Source: Reichenbachiella versicolor (GTDB taxonomy: Bacteria > Bacteroidota > Bacteroidia > Cytophagales > Cyclobacteriaceae). From it: a stretch of DNA of 64,000 nucleotides. Within the stretch, counting starts at the first letter, position 1. Every line of letters starts with the position of its first letter. The notes under the pieces were generated by a model. It worked only from the letters and a program-made list of their open reading frames with translations. It was not told where the DNA came from and searched no databases. The stretch spans positions 372,001 through 436,000 of the forward strand of contig NZ_QFZQ01000005.1 in the NCBI RefSeq assembly GCF_003171675.1. Reading direction: 5' to 3'. A program made the position numbers and the translations under genes. Below, piece after piece: positions 7,555 to 16,665 of this stretch.

Positions 7555-9636
7555 CTAGACGATTCCGTATTGACTCAATGGAAGATTGTAATATCGTTTT
7601 CCTGTTGCTTGATAAATAGCATTGACCACTGCTGGGGAGGCAGGAGCCATACCTGGCTCGCCGAGACCTGTAGGGTCGTCATTGCTTTCTATGAATGCTA
7701 CTTCTATATCGTCTGGTTTGCAGCTCATTCTTCCTAACCTGTAGTTATGAAAATTTTGAGATTGTGGCGTTCCATCCTTGATCTTAATCTCTCCATAGAA
7801 TGCATGTCCTATCGCATCAATTATTGAACCCTGAATTTGAGCTTCTGCACCTAATGCATTTATCACCTGTCCACAATCAACAGCTGCATAGACTTTGTCT
7901 ACATTGATCTTTCCATTGACTTCTGACACTTCAGCCACCATAGCTACATAAGAAGAATAAGAATAGTAAGCCGCAAACCCTTGTTTTTTAGACTTGTCTT
8001 TTCTCCAGCTTGACATCTCACGCACTTTTTCGACTATGCCTTTCATCTTAGCGGCACTATACTTGATTTCACTATTGATTCCATCAAGCATTTCTAAGCG
8101 ATGAGAAATTGCATCTTTGCCAATCTTCTCAGCTATTTCATCTAGAAAACACTGCTCCGAAAAACCTAAATAATTATGATTTGGGGCTCTCCATGCGAAT
8201 GTGGTTACTTTAGATGGTGCTACATTAGATTCTATTTTAATATTCTCTATGGCTCCAACGGGGAAGTTTTTCTCGTCTACTGATCTTGGAGATTTCATCC
8301 CTAATCCTTTCAGTTCCCAGCCCGTCAGTTTTCCTTCTTTTATAGAGGCTTTGTAATTGTGCAAGGTAGCTGGCTTATAAAAGCCCCCTGTCATATCGTC
8401 TTCTCGTGTCCAGACCAGTTTAATAGGCACACCAGCTTTTTTAGATATCATCGCTGCTTCGACTACAAAATCATTTCTCAGTCTTCGACCAAAACCGCCT
8501 CCCATTCTAGTCAACTCCAGTGTAATATTTTCTTGGGGTATCCCGAGATCATTACTAATTTTTTTTCTAGTTCCTTCTGGAGTTTGAATAGGACCCAGTA
8601 AGTGAACTTTATTTCCTGTGACATTGGCATAAAAGTTCATCGGCTCCATAGTATTGTGAGGTAAGAACGGGGTAAAATAATTAGCCTCTAAAACCTCATC
8701 AGCCTGCGCCATGGCTTGGCCAATATCTCCTATCGACTTTTTCTCTTTTAACTTCCCTTTCTCGATCATCTTCTTCATATCCTCTAGCTGAGATTCTGAT
8801 GATTCGGTATTAGGTAATTCCCATTCTACTTTGACTAATTTTTTAGCTTGGAATATCTCCCAGGTATTAGAGCCCACTACCGCAATGGCATTGCCTATCT
8901 TATATGTTTTGACTTCAGGAAAAGAAGACGCTAAAGAACTATCGTCATGAGAGATATACTTGCCCCCAAAAGCTGGAGTATGAATAATACCAGCATATTT
9001 CATTTCTGGCATAACAGTATCCATCCCATACTTCATCTCACCTTTTACAATTTTCTCTGCATCGAAATTGACCTTCCCCTTACCAATGATTGAAAACTCA
9101 CTTGGTTCTTTAAGTTTAACACCGGAAGGCAGTTCTCTGGATTTAGCAGCTTCGATCAGATCTTCGTATCGAGCAGACTTACCAGACTTATGAGTGACTA
9201 TTCCTTCTTTTGCAGAACAATGCTTCGGCTTTACGTTCCATTTTTGAGCCGCTGTCTCTATAAACAATTGTCGAATAGTGGCTCCAGCTTCTCTTAAAGT
9301 CTTATAACTCGTCCGAATACTACCGCTTCCTCCTGCTACTTGGCGTTTGTATTTTGTAGTGTCCAGTGCAGCTTGTTCTATTACTACTTTCTGCCAGTCC
9401 ACATCCATTTCCTCTGCCACTATCATTGGCATGGATGTTTTTACGCCTTGGCCTATTTCTGGATTAGGTGACATAATGACCACGGTGCCATCAGCCAAGA
9501 ATTTTATATAACCACTCAACTCGGTTTCACCAGCGGAGGCTGCTTTCACCATACCTGGCCAATTGAAACCAATCACCAGTGCTCCGGCAGTAGATGCTCC
9601 TGAGATTTTTAGAAATTTTCTTCTGTCTATTTTCAT
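7555..9636 (-). CDS. Molybdopterin-binding subunit of an isoquinoline 1-oxidoreductase-like hydroxylase (IorB-like)
   Basis: This 693-residue protein belongs to the xanthine oxidase family large subunits. A twin-arginine signal (DRRKFLKISGAST followed by a hydrophobic stretch) directs folded export to the periplasm. Visible cofactor or active-site segments are GGGFGRRLRND, TFAWRAPNHNY and, near the C terminus, GLGEPGMAP, whose Glu is the family's catalytic base. Partner genes are the 2Fe-2S subunit directly upstream and xdhC and mocA downstream. Members oxidise N-heterocycles or aldehydes; the substrate here is unknown. Confidence 0.92.
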   Translation of the reverse strand: MKIDRRKFLKISGASTAGALVIGFNWPGMVKAASAGETELSGYIKFLADGTVVIMSPNPEIGQGVKTSMPMIVAEEMDVDWQKVVIEQAALDTTKYKRQVAGGSGSIRTSYKTLREAGATIRQLFIETAAQKWNVKPKHCSAKEGIVTHKSGKSARYEDLIEAAKSRELPSGVKLKEPSEFSIIGKGKVNFDAEKIVKGEMKYGMDTVMPEMKYAGIIHTPAFGGKYISHDDSSLASSFPEVKTYKIGNAIAVVGSNTWEIFQAKKLVKVEWELPNTESSESQLEDMKKMIEKGKLKEKKSIGDIGQAMAQADEVLEANYFTPFLPHNTMEPMNFYANVTGNKVHLLGPIQTPEGTRKKISNDLGIPQENITLELTRMGGGFGRRLRNDFVVEAAMISKKAGVPIKLVWTREDDMTGGFYKPATLHNYKASIKEGKLTGWELKGLGMKSPRSVDEKNFPVGAIENIKIESNVAPSKVTTFAWRAPNHNYLGFSEQCFLDEIAEKIGKDAISHRLEMLDGINSEIKYSAAKMKGIVEKVREMSSWRKDKSKKQGFAAYYSYSSYVAMVAEVSEVNGKINVDKVYAAVDCGQVINALGAEAQIQGSIIDAIGHAFYGEIKIKDGTPQSQNFHNYRLGRMSCKPDDIEVAFIESNDDPTGLGEPGMAPASPAVVNAIYQATGKRYYNLPLSQYGIV

Positions 9637-9643
9637 GTTAGGC

Positions 9644-10120
9644 TTATTGATTGTTCATTAATTCGGAAGCGTGTTTTACCGCATCTTTGATTCGGTGATA
9701 TGTACCACATCGACAGATATTTCCTTCCATCGCTCGCTCTATCTCTTCATCAGTAGGCTTACTATTTCTCTCTAGTAAATTGACAGCAGTCATCACTTGC
9801 CCTGCTTGACAGTAGCCACACTGAGCTACATCCTTTTCAATCCATGCTTGCTGGACTGGGTGTAGCTTTCCATCTTTTGCGATCCCTTCAATAGTGGTGA
9901 TTTTGGCTCCTTTTGCAGCCTGAATAGGTAACATACAAGAACGGGTGGCCATACCGTTGAAATGAATGGTACAACAACCACACTGAGCCATTCCACAGCC
10001 AAATTTAGTCCCTGTGAATCCAAGTGTATCTCTAATCACCCATAGCAATGGAGTGGTTCCGTCTACATCTACTGACGTAGGTTTACCGTTGAGTTCGAAG
10101 TCAATTTTCATAGCTACCAA
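9644..10120 (-). CDS. 2Fe-2S subunit of the molybdenum hydroxylase (IorA-like)
   Basis: This 158-residue protein has the two-domain small-subunit layout. The N-terminal plant-type ferredoxin cluster has CGMAQCGCC and a later Cys (RSCML). The helical C-terminal cluster has CGYCQAGQ and ICRCGTY. It passes electrons from the molybdenum centre. It lies seven bases upstream of the large subunit, so it heads the operon. There is no Tat signal of its own, so it presumably rides with IorB. The codon for Met4 is an alternative start. Confidence 0.94.
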   Translation of the reverse strand: MVAMKIDFELNGKPTSVDVDGTTPLLWVIRDTLGFTGTKFGCGMAQCGCCTIHFNGMATRSCMLPIQAAKGAKITTIEGIAKDGKLHPVQQAWIEKDVAQCGYCQAGQVMTAVNLLERNSKPTDEEIERAMEGNICRCGTYHRIKDAVKHASELMNNQ

Positions 10121-10181
10121 ATTAAGTAATTACCTATGAAGCATCAGAGTAATTTTATCCAAAAAAAGAGCCTATATATTC

Positions 10182-10221
10182 TAATTGATATAAATACCCC
10201 CCTCTACCAAAATATCAATTA
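10182..10221. promoter_or_regulatory. 9-bp inverted repeat between divergent genes
   Basis: TAATTGATA (10182-10190) is mirrored by TATCAATTA (10213-10221). The repeat lies between the divergent starts of the molybdenum hydroxylase operon and rsgA, so it may be an operator for either. Confidence 0.35.
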
Positions 10222-10379
10222 ACACAATACTTCTATTATTCTTTCTTTAAGGCTTATTGCTGGTTTGTTCAATTAAGTTTTAAGCATAACCCGATTGACC
10301 TAAGAGATTTTTATTGAGTAAAAGGTTGATAATCTTCTTTTCTACTGCGACTACTGCATCTCTTCACTAATTTTGACCT

Positions 10380-11303
10380 ATGCGAGGAATTGTGACAAAA
10401 TCGATGGGACTCTGGTATCACGTCCAGACTGATGAAGGCAAAACTTATAACTGTCGTCTAAAAGGTAAGTTCAAGCTAAAAGGGATGAAAGTATCCAATC
10501 CTGTGGCAGTAGGTGATGAAGTAGAACTAATAGATGATGTCAGCGATGAAAACACGAAAGTGATCAGCAAAATTCTACCTCGAGAAAATTACATTATTAG
10601 AATATCTCCGAAGAAAAAAGGACATAGTCATATCATAGCCAGTAATATTGATCAGGCGATAGTCATAGCTACAGTGGCGGAACCAAGAACTTCTTTGGGA
10701 TTTATTGATAGATTTCTAGTCACAGCTGAAGCTTACAGAATACCTGCTGTAATTCTCTGTAACAAGATAGATTTACTCCCTATGGAGCACCTTGAAGGCC
10801 TGCAAGAAAAAATGAAAGAATATGAAAGTCTGGGATATACTGTCGCTTACATATCTGCTTTGAATAATGACGGCGTAGAAGAATTGAATGACTTGCTGAA
10901 TGGAAAAACTTCATTGCTATCGGGACACTCAGGTGTAGGCAAATCGACATTGATCAATCAATTAGTTCCCGATGCAGAACAAAAGACTTCTGAAATCAGT
11001 GATTTCGTCGGTAAAGGAACTCATACTACTACGTTTGCTGAAAGATTTACAATGGATGACAATACATACATCATTGATACACCTGGTATAAAAGAATTGG
11101 GATTAGCAGAAATAGAAGCTGAAGAATTAAGTCATTATTTCCCTGAATTCCGTGCTTACCTTGGTCAATGCAAGTTCAACAACTGCACACATACTCATGA
11201 ACCTGGCTGTGTGATTCATGCTGCATACGAAGAAGGGGAAATTTCGCATTCAAGATATGACAGCTATTTGAGTATGCTACTAGGAGATGACAACAGACGA
11301 TAG
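10380..11303 (+). CDS. rsgA: Ribosome small subunit-dependent GTPase A
   Basis: RsgA is a 307-residue circularly permuted GTPase that checks and releases maturing 30S subunits. An N-terminal OB-fold (VGDEVEL) leads into G4 (NKIDLL), G5 (ISALN), then G1 (GHSGVGKST) and G3 (DTPGIKE), the permuted order typical of the family. A C-terminal zinc knuckle follows with CKFNNCTHTHEPGC. The gene converges on a glycosyltransferase gene whose stop lies only three bases beyond its own. Confidence 0.96.
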   Translation: MRGIVTKSMGLWYHVQTDEGKTYNCRLKGKFKLKGMKVSNPVAVGDEVELIDDVSDENTKVISKILPRENYIIRISPKKKGHSHIIASNIDQAIVIATVAEPRTSLGFIDRFLVTAEAYRIPAVILCNKIDLLPMEHLEGLQEKMKEYESLGYTVAYISALNNDGVEELNDLLNGKTSLLSGHSGVGKSTLINQLVPDAEQKTSEISDFVGKGTHTTTFAERFTMDDNTYIIDTPGIKELGLAEIEAEELSHYFPEFRAYLGQCKFNNCTHTHEPGCVIHAAYEEGEISHSRYDSYLSMLLGDDNRR

Positions 11304-11306
11304 CTT

Positions 11307-12251
11307 TCAACCATATTTTAGTCTAAAAAATAGTTGCCTAAACCACCTTAAATTAACTCTCAACTTATTTACAAAAAGCAATATGTGAGTAGAAAAACTC
11401 AATCCTTTTATCTCACTTAATAGATTCCCCATCAATTCGGCCTCATAATGATTCGCAGAAAAAACGGCATGTCTTATTTCATATTTCAGCCTTCTCACTA
11501 ATGCGTCATTTTCACTCGGTGTCCTATTAAGGTCTTTGATTTTAAGACAAATCTTATACGTAGAATGCAACTGTTGATCATTTGGCTCATATAACTTATT
11601 GGATAGCGAACCTTCGTGTTTGATGACATCCATCAGCACTTCGCCTTGATAAGCTATATACCAATGCCGTGAAGCTCTTACCCAAAGATCGAAATCCTCA
11701 TAAGCTAAAGATTCATCATATCCACCTAACTCTTCAAATACCTCACGCTTGATCATTACTGACTGAGGAGGTATAAAAAAAGTATCTATAACTTTTTCAT
11801 ATACTTCTCCTGAGTATGGTAGTCGAAATGATTGTCCTTGGAAGTGCCATCCTAATTCATTGATTGATTCATCGACAAAACGTACATCTGAATAAATTAA
11901 TCCGACTTGATTGGATTGATTCTCAAAAAACGCTACTTGCTTTGAGATCTTATCTGAATAGAGAATATCATCACAAGCCAGATCAATAACATATTTCCCC
12001 TTAGCCAACTCCAAGCCTTTGTTAAATGCCTTTGTATTCCCCACATTCTGATTCAAAGCCAAGAATGGAATATCTGATTTATCTTGAAGAACTTTTTTGA
12101 TAATCTCTTGACTGTTGTCTGAACTACAATCGTCCACTACTATAACCTGAAGGTTACTATATTCTTGGTTAAAAACAGATTCCAAGGTCCTTTGGACAAA
12201 CTGAGCCTGATTATAACACAAGCATATGATGGAGACTAAAGGCTGACTCAT
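11307..12251 (-). CDS. Glycosyltransferase family 2
   Basis: This 314-residue protein has a GT-A domain in its first ~200 residues. VSIICLCYNQAQFV opens it, VVDDCSSDNS binds the nucleotide, DLACDDILY occupies the DxD region, and YEDFDLWVRA is the ED-type acceptor segment. It probably transfers sugar to a surface polysaccharide, but no other polysaccharide genes are adjacent. It has no membrane helices apart from a weakly hydrophobic C terminus. Confidence 0.9.
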   Translation of the reverse strand: MSQPLVSIICLCYNQAQFVQRTLESVFNQEYSNLQVIVVDDCSSDNSQEIIKKVLQDKSDIPFLALNQNVGNTKAFNKGLELAKGKYVIDLACDDILYSDKISKQVAFFENQSNQVGLIYSDVRFVDESINELGWHFQGQSFRLPYSGEVYEKVIDTFFIPPQSVMIKREVFEELGGYDESLAYEDFDLWVRASRHWYIAYQGEVLMDVIKHEGSLSNKLYEPNDQQLHSTYKICLKIKDLNRTPSENDALVRRLKYEIRHAVFSANHYEAELMGNLLSEIKGLSFSTHILLFVNKLRVNLRWFRQLFFRLKYG

Positions 12252-12350
12252 TCTGCTAAATTATTATGGGATCACCAAGAAAATGGCGATTTATTGATAT
12301 TACCTGTAAACTTTGATTCATTGGACATCAGAACTTTAAAAGTTAGTATA

Positions 12351-12358
12351 TACATTTG
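12351..12358 (+). promoter_or_regulatory. Bacteroidota -7 box (TACATTTG)
   Basis: TACATTTG matches TAnnTTTG and lies ten bases before the ATG at 12368, so the transcript would be nearly leaderless. The -33 element is not clear. Confidence 0.35.
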
Positions 12359-12367
12359 TTGCGCTTA

Positions 12368-12721
12368 ATGAAAAGGCTACAAAACATAGTATCATTAAAG
12401 TCACTGATCATCATGATCGGGCTAATCATTGCTATTCTAGTAATAGGTCAGCCATTCTTGACAGAAAAGTCTGATTTGTGCGACAAAAAAGTCGAACAAT
12501 CTGATGACAAATCTGAAACAAATGATGAAGCTGTCTCTAGTCTTGAAGCGGTTTCACCCACTCACCAAGTCCAAGATGTATCGACAGCCTATTACATTTT
12601 GGATGAAGTTTTTCTTGACGAAGAGGTTATTCATGAAAAAACCTCTGCTTTCATTGAAAAGGTTCGCACTAATCTAATTCGTGTCCTTTTCAATTTCATT
12701 ATAGCCCCTAACGCACCTTAA
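12368..12721 (+). CDS. Small single-pass membrane protein, unknown function
   Basis: From the ATG at 12368 this encodes 117 residues. There is one N-terminal membrane helix (about residues 8-31, LIIMIGLIIAILVIGQPF) and then an acidic, Ser/Asp/Glu-rich region. A second weakly hydrophobic stretch is near the end (VRTNLIRVLFNFII). I do not recognise the family. It precedes secDF on the same strand by 124 bases. In-frame TTG codons 12 and 9 bases upstream are possible starts but fall in the -7 box. Confidence 0.6.
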   Translation: MKRLQNIVSLKSLIIMIGLIIAILVIGQPFLTEKSDLCDKKVEQSDDKSETNDEAVSSLEAVSPTHQVQDVSTAYYILDEVFLDEEVIHEKTSAFIEKVRTNLIRVLFNFIIAPNAP

Positions 12722-12845
12722 TTAGTCCATAACTCACGGACTGAACTCAAAAGATTTTCAAAGAAATACCTCAGACAATTGAGGTCTTATGCTGTTCACT
12801 GACAGCTACAAATAATTATCAACACATTTTTTTAATTACTATACA

Positions 12846-15800
12846 ATGAAGAATAAAGGCGGAGTGGTCTTTTTGACCGTAATCATCTCCCTATTATGTA
12901 TCTATTATCTCTCTTTCACATTCGTGGAAATGAGAATTAATGAACAAGCTACTGAAGCTGCTACAGTAGGAAACACTACTGACTACACTAAAAAACAACA
13001 ATATCTTGATTCAATTTGGCAAGAGCCAGTTTATAACCTCTTTGGTATTGATTTCACATATCAAGATATCAAAGAGACTGAGCTAAACTTAGGTCTCGAT
13101 CTTAAAGGAGGTATGCACGTGACTTTAGAAGTTTCTCCTGTTGAAATCGTAAAAGGTATCAGTGGAAACAGCTCTGATACTGACTTTTTGAAAGCTCTTG
13201 ATATGGCTAAGGCCAATGTAAAAGGGACTCAATTGAATTACGTTTCTGAATTCTACAAGGCATTCCAAGAGGTAGCTCCAGGAAAATCTCTTGCAAGTGT
13301 ATTTGCTACCGCGGCTAATAAGGGGAGAATCAGCCTTAGTACTTCTGATAAAGAGGTTCTAGATATGATCAATGAAGAGGTAGATGACGCTATCGATAGA
13401 TCATTCAACATTCTAAGAACTAGAATTGATAGATTCGGTACTTCTCAGCCTAACATCCAGAAACTACAAGGTACTGGTAGGATTCAAATTGAACTTCCAG
13501 GTGTAGACAACCCTGAGAGAGTAAGAAAATTATTACAAGGCGTAGCAAAGCTAGAGTTCTGGGAAGTGCATGAAATGCAAGAAATATTCCCTACGCTTCA
13601 AGCCATGAATGATAACTCTGTGAAAAATGCTCAAGCTGCAGAAGCAGAGATTGCTCAACTATCTGCTGACGAAGATGCAGAGCCTGTTATAGAAACTGAA
13701 AGTGAAGATTTAGGAGATCTTTTAAGTACTGATGAGTCTGATTCATCTGCAGAAGGTGATGACTTAGCTGCTCAATTAGAAAGCGATAGTAGCACTGCGG
13801 CTATCGATTCAGCAAACCTCGCTACTCAAGTTTCTCCATTATTCAGCCTATTGAAAGCTCAATATGGATTGATTTACGATTTAAAAGATACTGCTCAGGT
13901 AAACAGAGTAATTGACGCTGCTCAAGCTGCAAGAGTCATCCCTTCAACTATGAAGTTCATGTGGGATGTAAAGCCAATGAAGAATCAGGATGACTTCAGT
14001 ACTGATAAATTTATCCAGCTTCATGCTATCAAAATGAACAGAGGTGGTAAAGCTCCATTATCAGGTGAAGTAATCGTTAATGCTTACCAAGACCTAGATC
14101 AAAGATCTGCTCCATCTATCAGCATGAGCATGAACGCTACAGGTGCTAAGAAATGGAGAAAACTGACTGCTGCTAACATCAACAGAAGAATTGCAGTAGT
14201 ATTGGACGGATATGTTTACTCTGCGCCTAACGTACAAGGTGAGATTCCAAACGGACAGTCTCAAATCACTGGAGACTTCTCTCTAGAGGAAGCACAGGAT
14301 TTAGCTAACATCTTAAAAGCTGGTAGTCTACCTGCTCCTACTACTATCGTAGAGGACGTTGTGATCGGACCTACTCTTGGTAAGGTCGCTCAGAACCAAG
14401 GTTTCCTTTCTATTGTTTGTGGTCTAGGTATCGTGATCGTATTCATGATTCTTTACTACTCTAAAGGTGGAGCTATCGCTAACGTAGCATTATTCTTCAA
14501 TGTATTCTTCATCTTAGGCATCCTAGCACAGTTGAATGCTGCGTTGACGTTACCTGGTATAGCTGGTATCGTATTGACTATAGGTATGTCTATCGATGCT
14601 AACGTGCTGATCTTCGAAAGAATCAAAGAAGAACTAAGAAACGGCGCAGGAATCAAGCAAGCTATTTCTTCAGGTTATAACAAAGCATTCTCTTCTATCG
14701 TCGATGCGAACGTGACTACTTTCTTAGTAGGTATTATTCTTTACACTTTGGGTCAAGGTCCATTGAAAGGATTCGCTATTACATTGATGATCGGTATCGC
14801 TTGTTCATTCTTCTCTGCAGTATTTATCACTAGAGTGATCGTAGAGTGGGCTAGCAAGAAAGGCGATGACAGCAAAATTTCTTTCGCTACTGGTATCGCT
14901 AAGAACTTCTTGACGAACCTAAGCGCAGACTTCATTTCTAAGAGAAAATTCGCTTACCTATTCTCATTGATCTTTATCGGTATCGGTATCGTAGCAATGA
15001 TTGGAAAAGGTTTGACTTATGGTGTTGACTTCACAGGAGGTAGATCTTATGTAGTTGCTTTCGAAGAGCCAGTAATATCATCTGACTTGAAAGTAGCACT
15101 TAGCAAGACTCTAGAAGGAAAAGGTGTAGAGGTAAAAACTTATGGTGCTAATAACATACTGAAAGTGACTACTTCATACATGATAGACGATGAATCTGAT
15201 GCCGCTGATGCTCAAGTAAAAGAAATTGTAGTAAAAGGTATATCTGAATTCACTGGGCTGTCATACATCGAAGATGATACTAAACGTGGAGCTGATGAAT
15301 TCACGATCGCTAGTTCATCAAAAGTGGGAGCTACCATTGCAGACGATATTAAGAATGCATCTTTCGAATCAGTAGTATTCGCGTTGATTGTAATCTTCCT
15401 ATACATCTTAGTTAGATTTAGAAAATGGCAATTTGGGCTTGGTGCTATTATCGCACTATTCCATGATACTATGTTCGTATTGTCTGCATTTGCTATAGCT
15501 AACGTATTAGGCATCTCATTTGAAGTAGATCAAGTATTCATCGCTGCGATGTTGACGATCATAGGTTACTCAATTAATGATACCGTAGTAGTATTCGATA
15601 GAGTAAGAGAAAATATGGGTTTAAAAGAAGGATCAGAATTGAAGCCAGTCTTTAATGAAGCTCTTAATAGTACGATCTCTAGAACCATGATCACATCGAT
15701 TACGACCTTAATTGTAGTTATCGTATTGTTCGTAGCAGGAGGAGCTGTATTAAAAGGATTCTCTTTCGCATTGATCGTTGGTATCTTAATCGGTACTTAC

Positions 15801-15857
15801 TCTTCAATCTTTATTGCTACCCCTGTTGTAATCGATTTCAACAGTAAAAAAGCATAA
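12846..15857 (+). CDS. secDF: Protein translocase subunit SecDF (fused)
   Basis: This 1003-residue protein is a SecD-SecF fusion, the usual form in Bacteroidota. It uses the proton-motive force to help SecYEG export. SecD features are LNLGLDLKGGMHV, RIDRFGTSQPNI and QIELPGVDNPERV, followed by its six-helix membrane domain (TIGMSIDANVLIFERIKEE). The SecF half starts near residue 700 with GVDFTGGRSY and ends with a second membrane domain (TIIGYSINDTVVVFDRVREN). An Asp/Glu/Ser/Ala-rich insertion (about residues 262-320) lies in the SecD periplasmic P1 region. Confidence 0.97.
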   Translation: MKNKGGVVFLTVIISLLCIYYLSFTFVEMRINEQATEAATVGNTTDYTKKQQYLDSIWQEPVYNLFGIDFTYQDIKETELNLGLDLKGGMHVTLEVSPVEIVKGISGNSSDTDFLKALDMAKANVKGTQLNYVSEFYKAFQEVAPGKSLASVFATAANKGRISLSTSDKEVLDMINEEVDDAIDRSFNILRTRIDRFGTSQPNIQKLQGTGRIQIELPGVDNPERVRKLLQGVAKLEFWEVHEMQEIFPTLQAMNDNSVKNAQAAEAEIAQLSADEDAEPVIETESEDLGDLLSTDESDSSAEGDDLAAQLESDSSTAAIDSANLATQVSPLFSLLKAQYGLIYDLKDTAQVNRVIDAAQAARVIPSTMKFMWDVKPMKNQDDFSTDKFIQLHAIKMNRGGKAPLSGEVIVNAYQDLDQRSAPSISMSMNATGAKKWRKLTAANINRRIAVVLDGYVYSAPNVQGEIPNGQSQITGDFSLEEAQDLANILKAGSLPAPTTIVEDVVIGPTLGKVAQNQGFLSIVCGLGIVIVFMILYYSKGGAIANVALFFNVFFILGILAQLNAALTLPGIAGIVLTIGMSIDANVLIFERIKEELRNGAGIKQAISSGYNKAFSSIVDANVTTFLVGIILYTLGQGPLKGFAITLMIGIACSFFSAVFITRVIVEWASKKGDDSKISFATGIAKNFLTNLSADFISKRKFAYLFSLIFIGIGIVAMIGKGLTYGVDFTGGRSYVVAFEEPVISSDLKVALSKTLEGKGVEVKTYGANNILKVTTSYMIDDESDAADAQVKEIVVKGISEFTGLSYIEDDTKRGADEFTIASSSKVGATIADDIKNASFESVVFALIVIFLYILVRFRKWQFGLGAIIALFHDTMFVLSAFAIANVLGISFEVDQVFIAAMLTIIGYSINDTVVVFDRVRENMGLKEGSELKPVFNEALNSTISRTMITSITTLIVVIVLFVAGGAVLKGFSFALIVGILIGTYSSIFIATPVVIDFNSKKA

Positions 15858-15912
15858 GTCTTTTATAATAAATAGACGAAGGACATAAATTCTATTGACT
15901 TTAGTCCTCTTT

Positions 15913-15950
15913 AAACGCCTGTGAAGTTTAATGCTTCGCAGGCGTTTTTT
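15913..15950 (+). terminator. Intrinsic terminator of secDF
   Basis: A 14-bp stem with one G-U (AAACGCCTGTGAAG with CTTCGCAGGCGTTT) is followed by T6, about 55 bases after the stop. Confidence 0.92.
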
Positions 15951-16005
15951 AGTTTAGAACCATCCATGAATAAAACCTTATATTTAGGAATAAAATCAGG
16001 ACACT

Positions 16006-16416
16006 ATGAAACCAATCCTAAAAAACATTCTAGCAGTTCTAGTTGGGTTGCTTTATGGAAGCGCTATCAACATGGCTATAGTTACGGCAAGTAGCTATAT
16101 AATACCTCCACCAGAAGGAGCGGATATCACGACAATGGAAGGCTTAAAGGAATCTATTCACTTATTCCAGCCGAAACATTTTATTATGCCATTTTTAGCT
16201 CATGCATTAGGAACTTTAAATGGTGCAGTTGCTGCTGCATTAATAGCTACAAATCGAATGACTATGGCTATAGTCGTCGGTGTGTTTTTCTTGATTGGTG
16301 GGATAATAAACATCATGATGCTCCCTAGTCCACTCTGGTTCAATTCAATAGATTTGATCTTTGCATATATCCCAATGGCTTGGTTAGGAGGAAAAACAAA
16401 AGCCAAAATATTCTAG
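16006..16416 (+). CDS. Small conserved-looking membrane protein
   Basis: This 136-residue protein has four predicted membrane helices (about residues 7-30, 62-82, 85-103 and 113-128). A short polar loop (EGADITTMEGLKESIHLFQP) follows the first helix. HFIMPFLAHALGTLNGA is the most distinctive segment. I cannot assign a function. It is a single gene between the secDF terminator and the narK-like gene. Confidence 0.75.
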   Translation: MKPILKNILAVLVGLLYGSAINMAIVTASSYIIPPPEGADITTMEGLKESIHLFQPKHFIMPFLAHALGTLNGAVAAALIATNRMTMAIVVGVFFLIGGIINIMMLPSPLWFNSIDLIFAYIPMAWLGGKTKAKIF

Positions 16417-16545
16417 TGGTTGCTAAACCTATAGCCCATATTTTACTTTAAGTAAACAAACAGAAAGTAATCGAATTTTTATATCACTCCTTCGAATCAA
16501 AAAAAGCAAATATTAAACCCCTACAAAACTAAGTAGTTTAATTCG

Positions 16546-16572
16546 TTAATTACGTAAAATACTACGTATTAA
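16546..16572. promoter_or_regulatory. TACGTA dyad upstream of the narK-like gene
   Basis: Two TACGTA hexamers (16551-16556 and 16563-16568) are flanked by TTAAT and TTAA, giving a dyad. It lies just upstream of a plausible promoter (CTTG at 16575-16578, TTCATTTG at 16598-16605). A third TACGTA is at 16618-16623. This fits an activator site next to the -33 element; the factor is unknown. Confidence 0.5.
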
Positions 16573-16665
16573 CACTTGCTTTTACTCACTTTATGCTTTC
16601 ATTTGCACAACGAATTTTACGTAGCACAGTAGAATTCTTAGTTTACTAAATCAAAGCCCATAATT

